A stretch of DNA of 6,321 nt, taken from G039029935 sp039029935. Its GTDB lineage: Bacteria; Chloroflexota; Anaerolineae; Caldilineales; Caldilineaceae. The translations under genes and the position numbers were made by a program. Below the pieces are notes generated by a model. It was given only the letters and a program-made list of their open reading frames with translations. It ran no database searches and was not told the DNA's origin. Positions within the stretch are counted from its first letter, which is position 1. Each line of letters starts with the position of its first letter. Positions 1-6,296 of this stretch are shown piece after piece. The stretch is taken from assembly GCA_039029935.1 (NCBI GenBank), contig JBCCFC010000830.1:1-6321 (forward strand), written 5' to 3'.

Positions 1-135
1 ACCTGCTGACAAGCTTTTTCATTACGTCGGTATGCAGTTTGCTTTGTACGTCCGCAACCAGTAAAATCATTGTAGCTGAAAAACATGGCAAAAAAAAGCA
101 TGGGTTTTTGATCAAGATGTTCAGGAAATTAGACC
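1..135. other. Leader region upstream of the LysR gene, possible edge fragment
   Basis: No complete gene is visible here. A plus-strand frame enters from the window edge and ends at TAA 62-64, giving about 20 residues (ending ALYVRNQ), which could be the tail of an upstream gene. Two minus-strand frames are also open from ATGs at 70 and 86 out to the edge, so a divergent gene, common next to LysR regulators, is equally possible. None has a convincing ribosome binding site or a recognisable motif, so I do not call a CDS. The stretch also holds an A8 tract (90-97) flanked by an imperfect dyad (CATGGC at 84-89, GCATG at 98-102) and the palindrome TTGATCAA at 108-115. Either could serve autoregulation, but this is speculative. 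Confidence 0.3.
39..67 (+). promoter_or_regulatory. Possible sigma70-type promoter for the LysR-LAL operon
   Basis: TTGCTT at 39-44 and TAAAAT at 62-67 are separated by exactly 17 bases. The -10 box matches the consensus at 5 of 6 positions and the -35 at 3 of 6 (TTG). Transcription would start near 74, leaving a leader of about 60 bases before the LysR start. The upstream reading frame, if real, would overlap this promoter. It is a weak prediction from spacing and box match only. Confidence 0.3.
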
Positions 136-1005
136 ATGATCGCATTAGAACATTTACACGTGATCGACGTGATTTATCAAGAAGGCAGTTTTCGGCGCGC
201 CAGTGAGCGACTGTTCAAAGCCCGTTCTGCTGTCTCATACTCGGTGAAACAGGTCGAAGAGTACTATCAAATTACTATTTTTGATCGCGACCCCTACCGC
301 CCTGAGTTGACTAGAGAAGGGCGATTGCTCATTCATAAGATTCAGCACTTGATGCAGGTGGCACATGAATTTGACGAATTTGCGCGCCAAATGAGTACCG
401 AGGTCGAAACCGAATTGCGCATCGGCGTCAGCTCGATTTTTCCAATGACACGGGTCATTGCCTTATTACAGAAACTGAAACAGGACTTCCCAACAACGGT
501 GGTTCATTTGGATATCGAAACCTCATCCGGCGAGCGCATGTTGTTGGACGGCAAAGTCGATATTGGCATTTACCCAGGCATGGAACAGGATAGCAAGGTG
601 ACGTATAAGCGCATTGAACAATTCATGTTGCCAGTCCTCGTCTCCAATCAGTTTCCAGTACCAGCATCCGATCTAACGTTGACCGAATTAGCCCAATATC
701 CGCAGGTGGTACTGAAAGCCAGCTATAAGGAGGGGCCAGAGGTTGGGATTTTGAAAAATGGCCTCCAATGGTATGTATCGGACCACAACACCAAAAAGGA
801 GTTAATCCGCACAGGCTTGGGGTGGGGTCGGTTGCCGCTGCACGAAATTGCGGATGAACTTGAGGCTGGGACACTGTGCAAGGTAGAGAGTTGTGAGCAA
901 ATGGATGTCCCCGTCTATATTGCCCGACTCAAAGAGACGATCTTAGGTCCGGTTGGCATGGCCGTCTGGAACTTTTTTGACCAGATTGAAGGAGGCGATA
1001 GTTGA
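136..1005 (+). CDS. LysR-family transcriptional regulator
   Basis: This is a 289-residue DNA-binding regulator with the usual LysR layout and about the usual length (near 300). The N-terminal winged helix-turn-helix covers roughly residues 1-65. It shows the family signature of a GSFRRASERL helix, a recognition segment around RSAVSYSVKQVEE, then IFDRD and LTREGR at the wing. A linker helix follows, and from about residue 90 the co-inducer-binding domain begins (ELRIGVSSIF). The start at ATG 136 is supported by AGGA at 123-126, nine bases upstream, and by alignment of the HTH with the N-terminus. The stop codon overlaps the ATG of the downstream LAL regulator, so the two are almost certainly co-transcribed. 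LysR proteins usually sense a small molecule and control a nearby gene. The best target in view is the oxidoreductase at 3839, whose promoter carries a LysR-type palindrome. The ligand cannot be read from the sequence. Family assignment is secure; the target is inferred. Confidence 0.93.
   Translation: MIALEHLHVIDVIYQEGSFRRASERLFKARSAVSYSVKQVEEYYQITIFDRDPYRPELTREGRLLIHKIQHLMQVAHEFDEFARQMSTEVETELRIGVSSIFPMTRVIALLQKLKQDFPTTVVHLDIETSSGERMLLDGKVDIGIYPGMEQDSKVTYKRIEQFMLPVLVSNQFPVPASDLTLTELAQYPQVVLKASYKEGPEVGILKNGLQWYVSDHNTKKELIRTGLGWGRLPLHEIADELEAGTLCKVESCEQMDVPVYIARLKETILGPVGMAVWNFFDQIEGGDS
989..995 (+). promoter_or_regulatory. Ribosome binding site of the LAL gene, inside the LysR gene
   Basis: AAGGAGG lies within the last codons of the LysR gene. 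It is nine bases before ATG 1005 and six before an alternative TTG at 1002, so either start is physically possible. ATG at usual spacing is preferred, giving a one-base overlap with the upstream stop (TGATG). The arrangement is typical of translational coupling. Confidence 0.7.
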
Positions 1006-3713
1006 TGTCTATACCCATCCTAAACACCAAACTCTATATTCCACCACCACGCCCCCATGCTGTGTCGCGTCCACGTCTACACAAACAACTGACAGCAGGG
1101 CTACACTGCAAACTGACCCTCATCTCTGCCCCCGCTGGCTTTGGCAAAACAACGGTACTCAGCGCATGGGTGGCGACATGCACTCAGCCCGTGGCGTGGC
1201 TTTCACTGGACGAGGAGCATAACGATTCCACACGCTTTCTTGTTTATTTAGTGGCGGCATTGCGAACGATCACCCTAACCGAGCCTCAACTGGGCGAAGG
1301 CATTTTACGTGCCTTGCAATCACCGCCACCACTCAACGCTATGCTGACATCGCTGGTCAATGAACTCACGACCGTCTCCCAAGACTTCATCCTTGTTCTC
1401 GACGACTATCACCTCATTCAGTCCCCAGCGGTGGAGGAGTCATTGCATTTTTTGGTTCAGCATCTACCACCATCTATGCACCTTGTCATTGCCACACGCA
1501 TAGATCCGTCTCTGCCGCTCGCTCGATTACGGGCACGGGGTCAGTTGACCGAACTTCGTGCTCATGACCTGCGCTTTACCCCCAATGAAGCGGCTGAATT
1601 TTTGAACCAAGCGATGGGACTCACTCTTTCAGTCGATGAGATTACCGCACTTGAAGATCGCACCGAAGGCTGGATTGCAGGACTGCAATTGGCCGCGCTC
1701 TCCTTACAAGGGCATCCAGACACGACGGATTTTATCCACTCTTTCTCTGGCAGTCATCATTTTGTGCTGGATTATCTGGTGGAAGAGGTGCTACACCAGC
1801 AGCCTGAACACATCCAGCACTTTTTACGCTGCACCTCCATCCTTGGTCGTCTATGTGGTGCGCTTTGTGATACGCTCCTACCCGATGCAGATACCGCTGG
1901 GCAAGAAGTCTTAGCATACCTCGAACGCACCAACCTGCTGCTCGTACCCCTCGATGATCAACGCACATGGTATCGCTATCATCATCTCTTTGCCGATGCC
2001 CTGCAAACACGCTTGCATAAGGGGCCGCTCGATGATGTGGCGGTTCTCCATCGACGTGCCTGTGCATGGTACGAGCAAAATGGGTTTCGAGCCGATGCCA
2101 TCCACCACGCTCTTGCGGCTCGTGATTTTGAGCGCGCAGCGGACCTCATTGAGCTTGAATGGCTCGCCACGAGCGAAACCTTTTTTCAGAATGACACCTG
2201 GACCGGATGGGTGCAGATGTTGCCAGATGAGTTGATTCGAGGCCGCATGACGCTCAGTCTTGGCTTGGCATGGGCGTTGCTGTTCTCTGGTGAATTACAG
2301 TCAGCAGCGGATCGGCTGCGGGATGCCGAGCGGTTATCGTCATCTGCCAGTGATCCGAATGATGAAACCCATCGGTGGCAGCAAGCCTTATTGGCCGTTG
2401 CGTGGGCGTTTCATGCGCAGGCACTGGGTGACAACGCGGCCACCATCCACCATGCCCGGCAAGCACTGACGCTCTTGCCGGAGGCAAACCATTATATTGC
2501 GGGGCTGGCGGGGTCCATGTTGGGGATTGCGTATTGGGCGGATGGTGAGTTGGTAATGGCAGCCAAGCACATGGCCGAAGCCGTCGCTTGCCTACGGGCG
2601 ACGGGTCATTTCCTGTTTGCCATCAGCAGCACCTATGCCCTTGGTGGTATCAAAATTGCACAGGGGCATCTGTTTGATGCGGCCAATCTTTATAAAGAGA
2701 CGCTGCAGTTTATGGTGACACGGAACGAACCCATCTTGCCGGGAATAGCAGAACTGCATTTGGGGTTGAGTCAACTCTATCATGAACAGGGCAATGTGGA
2801 GGCCGCCAGACAGCACCTGCTACAGAGCGAGACGTTTGGCGCGCAAGCCGCATTACCCGAATGGCCGTATGGACTGTATCTGGCGCAAGCGCAATTAAAG
2901 ACAGCACAAGGGCAATTGGATGACGCCCTCAAGTTGCTCGAAGCGTCCGAACCGCTCTACTATCCGGGGCCGATGCCCAATGTAGCACCGGTCGCTGCAT
3001 TAAAGACACGGGTTTGGCTCCAACAAGGGAGACTCGCCGAAGCACTTCGCTGGGTGCGTGAGCGCGGTCTATCGGTTGATGATGACCTTCGCTATGTGCA
3101 AGAACTTGAGCATATCACGCTGGTGCGGGTACTCATTACGCGCTATCGACTTGAGCAAACAGATGAAGACATTCAACAGGCAATGACACTGTTGGCACGG
3201 CTCTTCTCAGCAGCAGAGGCAGGGGGCAGAGTCGGGCGCATGGTTGAGATTCTCACCTTGCAAGCTCTGACACATCAAGCACAGGGCAATCCCTCAGCGG
3301 CACGACCGTTGCTGGAGCAAGCCCTCACCTTGGCCGAAACCGAGGGCTATCTGCGTATCTTTGTGAATGAAGGCCAACCCATGCGTCAGTTACTTGATGC
3401 GGCACTTGCACACAAAATACGCCCCCATTATGTGCAGCGTGTGTTGGCCGCGTTCCCCAACCAGAAAGTGACGCACCCCAAATCAGTCAACCCAGCAACG
3501 CAAGCGTCACCGTTAATCGAGCCACTGAGCAAGCGTGAAATCGAAGTCCTTCATCTGATTGCCGATGGCCTGACCAATCAGGGAATTGCGAACACGCTTG
3601 TGCTTTCGCTCAACACCGTCAAAGTGCATACACGCAATATCTATGGCAAACTCGATGCCCATCATCGCGCGGATGCTGTTGCCAAAGCGCGGGCGGTGGG
3701 TATTTTGGGTTAA
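1005..3713 (+). CDS. MalT-like LuxR-family (LAL) ATP-dependent transcriptional regulator
   Basis: This is a 902-residue regulator of the large LuxR/MalT (LAL, STAND ATPase) class, normal for a group of about 900 residues. The N-terminus has the class opening TKLYIPPPRP and SRPRL (residues 8-25). Walker A follows as APAGFGKTT (42-50), then the WLSLDEEHND segment (65-74) and Walker B FILVLDD (128-134). The middle, roughly residues 400-800, is helical and TPR-like, with repeated tracts such as GIAYWADGELVMAAKHMAEA, and is the expected effector-binding arm. The C-terminus (about 840-902) is a LuxR helix-turn-helix with LSKREIEVL, GLTNQGIA and LNTVKVHTRNIYGKL. In known family members (MalT, AlkS) an inducer plus ATP drives oligomerisation and transcription activation. 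The gene overlaps the LysR stop by one base and ends in TAA with no clear T-run terminator. An alternative TTG start at 1002 would add one residue. Class is certain; inducer and target genes are unknown. Confidence 0.95.
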   Translation: MSIPILNTKLYIPPPRPHAVSRPRLHKQLTAGLHCKLTLISAPAGFGKTTVLSAWVATCTQPVAWLSLDEEHNDSTRFLVYLVAALRTITLTEPQLGEGILRALQSPPPLNAMLTSLVNELTTVSQDFILVLDDYHLIQSPAVEESLHFLVQHLPPSMHLVIATRIDPSLPLARLRARGQLTELRAHDLRFTPNEAAEFLNQAMGLTLSVDEITALEDRTEGWIAGLQLAALSLQGHPDTTDFIHSFSGSHHFVLDYLVEEVLHQQPEHIQHFLRCTSILGRLCGALCDTLLPDADTAGQEVLAYLERTNLLLVPLDDQRTWYRYHHLFADALQTRLHKGPLDDVAVLHRRACAWYEQNGFRADAIHHALAARDFERAADLIELEWLATSETFFQNDTWTGWVQMLPDELIRGRMTLSLGLAWALLFSGELQSAADRLRDAERLSSSASDPNDETHRWQQALLAVAWAFHAQALGDNAATIHHARQALTLLPEANHYIAGLAGSMLGIAYWADGELVMAAKHMAEAVACLRATGHFLFAISSTYALGGIKIAQGHLFDAANLYKETLQFMVTRNEPILPGIAELHLGLSQLYHEQGNVEAARQHLLQSETFGAQAALPEWPYGLYLAQAQLKTAQGQLDDALKLLEASEPLYYPGPMPNVAPVAALKTRVWLQQGRLAEALRWVRERGLSVDDDLRYVQELEHITLVRVLITRYRLEQTDEDIQQAMTLLARLFSAAEAGGRVGRMVEILTLQALTHQAQGNPSAARPLLEQALTLAETEGYLRIFVNEGQPMRQLLDAALAHKIRPHYVQRVLAAFPNQKVTHPKSVNPATQASPLIEPLSKREIEVLHLIADGLTNQGIANTLVLSLNTVKVHTRNIYGKLDAHHRADAVAKARAVGILG

Positions 3714-3733
3714 GTGGTAATTCTTCAAAAATA

Positions 3734-3748
3734 ATACCCGGGTGGTAT
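3734..3748. promoter_or_regulatory. Candidate LysR-type operator (ATAC-N7-GTAT)
   Basis: ATACC at 3734-3738 and GGTAT at 3744-3748 form a 15-base palindrome with a five-base centre. This satisfies both the general LysR box T-N11-A and the ATAC-N7-GTAT form known for CatM/BenM-type regulators. It ends inside the predicted -35 hexamer, centred about 42 bases before the predicted transcription start, where an activation or repression subsite would be expected. The LysR gene upstream is the obvious candidate to bind it, though that link is inference. I could not scan for chance frequency. Confidence 0.45.
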
Positions 3749-3765
3749 GACACTACTACCGCCCG
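3739..3765. repeat. Inverted repeat / hairpin around the -35 box
   Basis: CGGGTGGTA (3739-3747) pairs with TACCGCCCG (3757-3765) over nine positions with one G-T wobble and a nine-base loop. The -35 hexamer falls at the loop. It lies 25 bases after the LAL stop codon, so it could act as a weak terminator or RNA stabiliser, but no T-run follows. An operator dyad for a second regulator, perhaps the LAL protein, is the alternative reading. Confidence 0.4.
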
Positions 3766-3823
3766 CCGAGTATACTTCGATTGTAATAGCAACATGGGAA
3801 CGATATTTATTCAAAACCAATCG

Positions 3824-3830
3824 AAAGGAA
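3824..3830 (+). promoter_or_regulatory. Ribosome binding site fixing the oxidoreductase start at 3839
   Basis: AAAGGAA sits eight bases before ATG 3839. The in-frame ATG further upstream at 3794 has no comparable site and would add 15 residues outside the conserved domain, so 3839 is the better start. Confidence 0.7.
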
Positions 3831-3838
3831 TACTCTGT

Positions 3839-4780
3839 ATGAAAGCAGTACTCTGTACAAAATACGGTCCACCAGAGGTGCTACAACTTGAAGATGTACC
3901 AAAACCGACCCCCAAGAAAAATGAAGTATGTGTCAAAATCGTTGCGACAGCAGCCACCGCAAGCGATTGCATCCTCCGTGGCGCAAAAATCCCCCTTTGG
4001 AACCCCATCGGGCTGAGCGTACGGTTGGTGTTGGGATTTACCAAACCAAGAAATCCGATCATCGGTATGGTATTGGCAGGGGAGGTTGAGTCAGTCGGTG
4101 CGGATGTAACGAAATTTAAACAGGGCGACGCTGTTTATGGCATGACGGGTATCGGGTTTGGGACCTATGCCGAATACAAATGTCTATCGGAAACAGAATG
4201 CTTGGTCCATAAACCCGCTCGTATCAGTTATGAGGAGGCCGCTGCCGTTGCCTATGGCGGACTGTTGGCTGGACATTCTCTGAAAAAGGCCAACATCCAG
4301 AGCGGACAAAAGGTGTTGATTTATGGTGCATCTGGCGCAATCGGCACAACCGCGGTACAGCTTGCCAAACACCTTGGCGTAGAGGTGACAGGCGTGTGCA
4401 GCACCACGAATTTGGCACTCGTGAAATCGCTGGGGGCTGATGCGGTCATTGATTACACCAAAGAGGATTTAATCAGCCGAAATGAACGGTATGATCTTAT
4501 CCTCGATGCCGTTGGCAAAAATAAACGCTCAGCCCTGAAAGCACAGTGCAAAGCTGTGCTGACAGAGCAGGGGCAGTACCTCTCCGTTGATGACGGGATG
4601 GCCAAGTCTTTGCCAGAATATCTGGTTACAGTCAATGAGCTACTTGAAACCGGGCACTTTCAGCCTGTGATAGATCGATGTTATCCGTTGGAACAAATCG
4701 TGGAGGCACATCGGTATGTTGACAACGGACACAAAAAGGGGAATGTGGTCATTACCGTGTCGGCGAAAACCCAAACGTGA
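3839..4780 (+). CDS. NAD(P)-dependent MDR / quinone-oxidoreductase-like dehydrogenase
   Basis: This is a 313-residue medium-chain dehydrogenase/reductase of the quinone-oxidoreductase type. It probably works in the cytosol as an NAD(P)H-dependent reductase of quinones or enones. The GroES-like N-terminal half opens with MKAVLCTKYGPPEVLQLEDV and continues through LAGEVESVGADVTKFKQGDAVYG in shorter conserved pieces (about residues 79-101). The Rossmann half carries the nucleotide-binding glycine motif GASGAIG at 163-169, followed by a helix to AKHLG and the SLGADAVIDY segment (197-206). The cysteine cluster of structural-zinc alcohol dehydrogenases and the GHE catalytic-zinc motif are absent (IGMVLAGE stands there), supporting the zinc-free quinone-reductase branch. 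No signal peptide is present. It follows the LAL gene after 125 bases with its own promoter and palindrome, so control by the local LysR protein is plausible. Its last 29 bases overlap the convergent minus-strand gene. The exact substrate is unknown. Confidence 0.9.
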   Translation: MKAVLCTKYGPPEVLQLEDVPKPTPKKNEVCVKIVATAATASDCILRGAKIPLWNPIGLSVRLVLGFTKPRNPIIGMVLAGEVESVGADVTKFKQGDAVYGMTGIGFGTYAEYKCLSETECLVHKPARISYEEAAAVAYGGLLAGHSLKKANIQSGQKVLIYGASGAIGTTAVQLAKHLGVEVTGVCSTTNLALVKSLGADAVIDYTKEDLISRNERYDLILDAVGKNKRSALKAQCKAVLTEQGQYLSVDDGMAKSLPEYLVTVNELLETGHFQPVIDRCYPLEQIVEAHRYVDNGHKKGNVVITVSAKTQT

Positions 4781-5555
4781 CACCCGTTGTAGCGATGCCA
4801 AACCCTTCCGACTCAGCATCCTGTCGAATGGCCGCTTTGAACAAAGCCATATCCGCATCTGAAATGGGCTGGTCAGCGGTGACATTGGCCTCCGCCAATT
4901 GCTTGGGGAAGGCCAAACCAAAGTTGACTTCGCCCATTACCCCGATTCGCCCCCACACTGGATGCAGCCCAACCGCAAAGACTGGTGCAGTCTGGTTTTT
5001 GAGCTTGGTTTCCACAGTTATAGCAACATCCTCATAGACGGTATTACCAATCTTACGGTCGCCCCGTTCAAAGGTAATCCAGCGTGATGAACCATTCTGA
5101 TGGGCAACACCCAGTGCAACGTAGAACGGACCAAAGACATAGAAGCGACCATTGACCACAACCGTATGTTTGTCCAGATTGCGATAGGCTTTGATGCCCT
5201 CCTGCCCATAGACAAAGTTGGCCTCGCCAAAGCCCAGCCCAATGGCGTCACCCGTCGAAAACTCGTTGTTGGGGTGATATTGGACAGCAACTGCCATGCG
5301 TTTTCCCAGATGACAGCCACCTGTGACACCGACAAGAATCACACCCGCATAACAGTTATGGTTCATTCGTGCCGCAACCTGGCTGGCAAGAGCAGCACGG
5401 CTCACATTGATCACTGATGTGAGCAAGGAGAGCAACAAGGTCGCCAGTAGCAAACTTGGCAACACCCATTGTTTGATGCGTGGACGCGGCCAACGCAGGG
5501 CAGGATATTGCCCAAACGGACGGTCGAAGACAGTTGGATATGCGATGGAACTCAT
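4752..5555 (-). CDS. Membrane-anchored or outer-membrane beta-rich protein
   Basis: I do not recognise this 267-residue protein as a named gene. Residues 1-30 are Pro/Arg-rich (PRPRIKQW), followed by a strong hydrophobic segment at about 31-50 (VLPSLLLATLLLSLLTSV). It ends in SRAALAS, so it may be a signal peptide with an unusually long n-region or an uncleaved anchor. The remainder alternates polar and hydrophobic residues with many Gly and aromatics (FYVFGPFYVALGVAHQ, VWGRIGVMGEVNFGLAF). It closes with GVTFGFSP, like the last strand of a small, perhaps eight-stranded, outer-membrane barrel. A helical, acidic insert (about 231-250) precedes that strand, as in some OmpW-like or small barrel families. 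ATG 5555 is chosen because GGAGGAG lies directly upstream. The gene follows the dioxygenase by nine bases on the same strand, implying one operon. A role in passage or binding of the dioxygenase substrate is conceivable but unproven. Confidence 0.7.
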   Translation of the reverse strand: MSSIAYPTVFDRPFGQYPALRWPRPRIKQWVLPSLLLATLLLSLLTSVINVSRAALASQVAARMNHNCYAGVILVGVTGGCHLGKRMAVAVQYHPNNEFSTGDAIGLGFGEANFVYGQEGIKAYRNLDKHTVVVNGRFYVFGPFYVALGVAHQNGSSRWITFERGDRKIGNTVYEDVAITVETKLKNQTAPVFAVGLHPVWGRIGVMGEVNFGLAFPKQLAEANVTADQPISDADMALFKAAIRQDAESEGFGIATTGVTFGFSPTR

Positions 5556-5564
5556 AGCTCCTCC
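5556..5564 (-). promoter_or_regulatory. Strong ribosome binding site between dioxygenase and barrel genes
   Basis: The whole nine-base gap between the dioxygenase TAA and the next ATG reads GGAGGAGCT on the minus strand, a near-ideal Shine-Dalgarno. The barrel-like protein can therefore initiate on its own even if upstream translation stops early at the TGA. Confidence 0.75.
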
Positions 5565-6239
5565 TTATGCGCTTTGCGCCAATGCAAAATTAAAGGTTGC
5601 GACCCGCCGGCTACCGCTTTCCTCAATCTGATGAATCACCAAGGCTTCATCAAAATCCTTGCTCCCCTGAAATTGGTGGATATCTTCGGGAAAGAAAAGC
5701 TGTGTGGTGAGCAGTCCCGTCTGTGGACCTTGCACCTTGACATGCAGGTGACGTGGGCGACCTTCATAGGCGGCAGGCAGAATCGTCTCTAGCTGTCAGC
5801 GTCCATTGGCATCTGTAAACTGATGTCCACGCAGGGTGAAGCCATCGTTGTCATAGTTACCTGCGGCGTCACAATGCCAAATGTCGAGGACTGCACCCGC
5901 AATCGGCTGACAGGCCGTAGTCATCACCTGCCCACTCAGAAGCAACGTCGAGCCACCCACACCATCATCCAAAAATGAAACTTTATTGGGCGTTGTCGGT
6001 CGATAGTAGGGGCCTTCGATAAAGGTCAACGTCGGGTCTTCATCACCGTCATCACAGGCAGGCGTTGCCGCAATGATGTCACCGCCCCAGTTGGGTGCAG
6101 GTGCCCCCAATGGATAACTGACAGGCGTGCGTGGGTCCTCGTTCATGCCACCACAGGCGGCTAAGATTGTACCTGTGACGCCAGCGACGCCCAACGCGAT
6201 AAATTGTCGTCTTGGATAGTATATCGTTGTCTTTTTCAT
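5565..6239 (-). pseudogene. Tat-exported lipoprotein intradiol ring-cleavage dioxygenase, interrupted by TGA
   Basis: The full frame is 224 codons plus TAA, with one internal stop at codon 148. Residues 1-29 are a Tat lipoprotein signal: PRRQF (9-13), a hydrophobic stretch, and the lipobox LAAC ending at Cys29. Gly follows the Cys, so outer-membrane sorting would be expected under the enterobacterial +2 rule. The catalytic domain begins near EGPYY (75-79). It continues with LSGQV...PIAGAVLDIWHCDAAGNY, close to the intradiol signature, then RGHQFTDANGR. After the TGA come LPAAY, GRPRHLHVKV and TTQLFFPED. By family comparison the non-haem Fe(III) ligands are Tyr129, Tyr158, His164 and His166, so termination at codon 148 leaves only one. 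Such enzymes cleave catechol-type rings between the hydroxyls. ATG 6239 is preferred over TTG 6266 because it places the twin-arginine near the N-terminus, though GGAG is rather far (13 bases). Downstream sequence has no other lesion and no in-frame ATG for restart. Confidence 0.85.
5796..5798 (-). other. In-frame TGA interrupting the dioxygenase
   Basis: On the minus strand the codons read GGA CGC TGA CAG CTA GAG. In related dioxygenases the position after G-R is usually an aromatic residue, mostly Tyr. A Tyr codon needs two base changes to give TGA, whereas a Trp or Cys codon needs one. The reading frame is identical on both sides, so this is a substitution-type lesion and not a frameshift. 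Confidence 0.9.
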
Positions 6240-6267
6240 GATTTTGCATAATCTCCATTGAATCAAT

Positions 6268-6283
6268 TTGAAAACGTACTCAA
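6268..6283. promoter_or_regulatory. Palindrome upstream of the dioxygenase gene
   Basis: TTGA-NN-ACGT-NN-TCAA is a 16-base palindrome with 12 paired positions, lying 29-44 bases before ATG 6239. This is where an operator would overlap a promoter. I find no good -35/-10 pair nearby, so the promoter itself is not located. The binding protein is unknown. Confidence 0.35.
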
Positions 6284-6296
6284 GTCCATTCTAGGG

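Larger units (their letters stand above)
3714..3838 (+). promoter_or_regulatory. Intergenic control region ahead of the oxidoreductase gene
   Basis: This 125-base gap holds a good sigma70-like promoter: ATGACA at 3747-3752 (5 of 6) and TATACT at 3771-3776 (5 of 6), with an 18-base spacer. Initiation is expected near 3783, giving a leader of about 56 bases. The oxidoreductase gene therefore probably has its own promoter rather than relying only on read-through from the LAL gene. Two overlapping inverted repeats surround the -35 box and are listed separately. Confidence 0.55.

Noticed and set aside
1..70. Divergent gene starting at minus-strand ATG 70 or 86
   Set aside because: Frames are open only for 23-29 codons to the edge, with no ribosome binding site and no recognisable protein; several frames are open at once.
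1003..1005. Alternative genetic code with TGA as Trp
   Set aside because: All visible Trp codons in the intact genes are TGG, and the LysR and oxidoreductase genes end at TGA at normal family lengths.
1732..2067. Minus-strand and alternative-frame open frames within the LAL gene (for example 1732-2067, 2254-2487, 2592-2816)
   Set aside because: Their translations are low-complexity shadows rich in His, Arg and Pro with no domain; the LAL frame is fully explained by its motifs.
3739..3765. Rho-independent terminator for the LysR-LAL operon
   Set aside because: The hairpin is plausible but no T-run follows, and it overlaps a good promoter, so an operator role is at least as likely.
4777..5037. 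Plus-strand open frames at 4777-5037, 4899-5087, 5100-5417, 5407-5631 and 5469-5792
   Set aside because: They lie antisense to the barrel and dioxygenase genes, show no family motif, and the minus-strand frames have a strong ribosome binding site and conserved domains.
5796..5798. Selenocysteine at the dioxygenase TGA
   Set aside because: The family position is normally an aromatic residue and not a redox cysteine, and I see no convincing SECIS-like hairpin right after the codon. Not strictly excluded without knowing whether selenocysteine genes are present.
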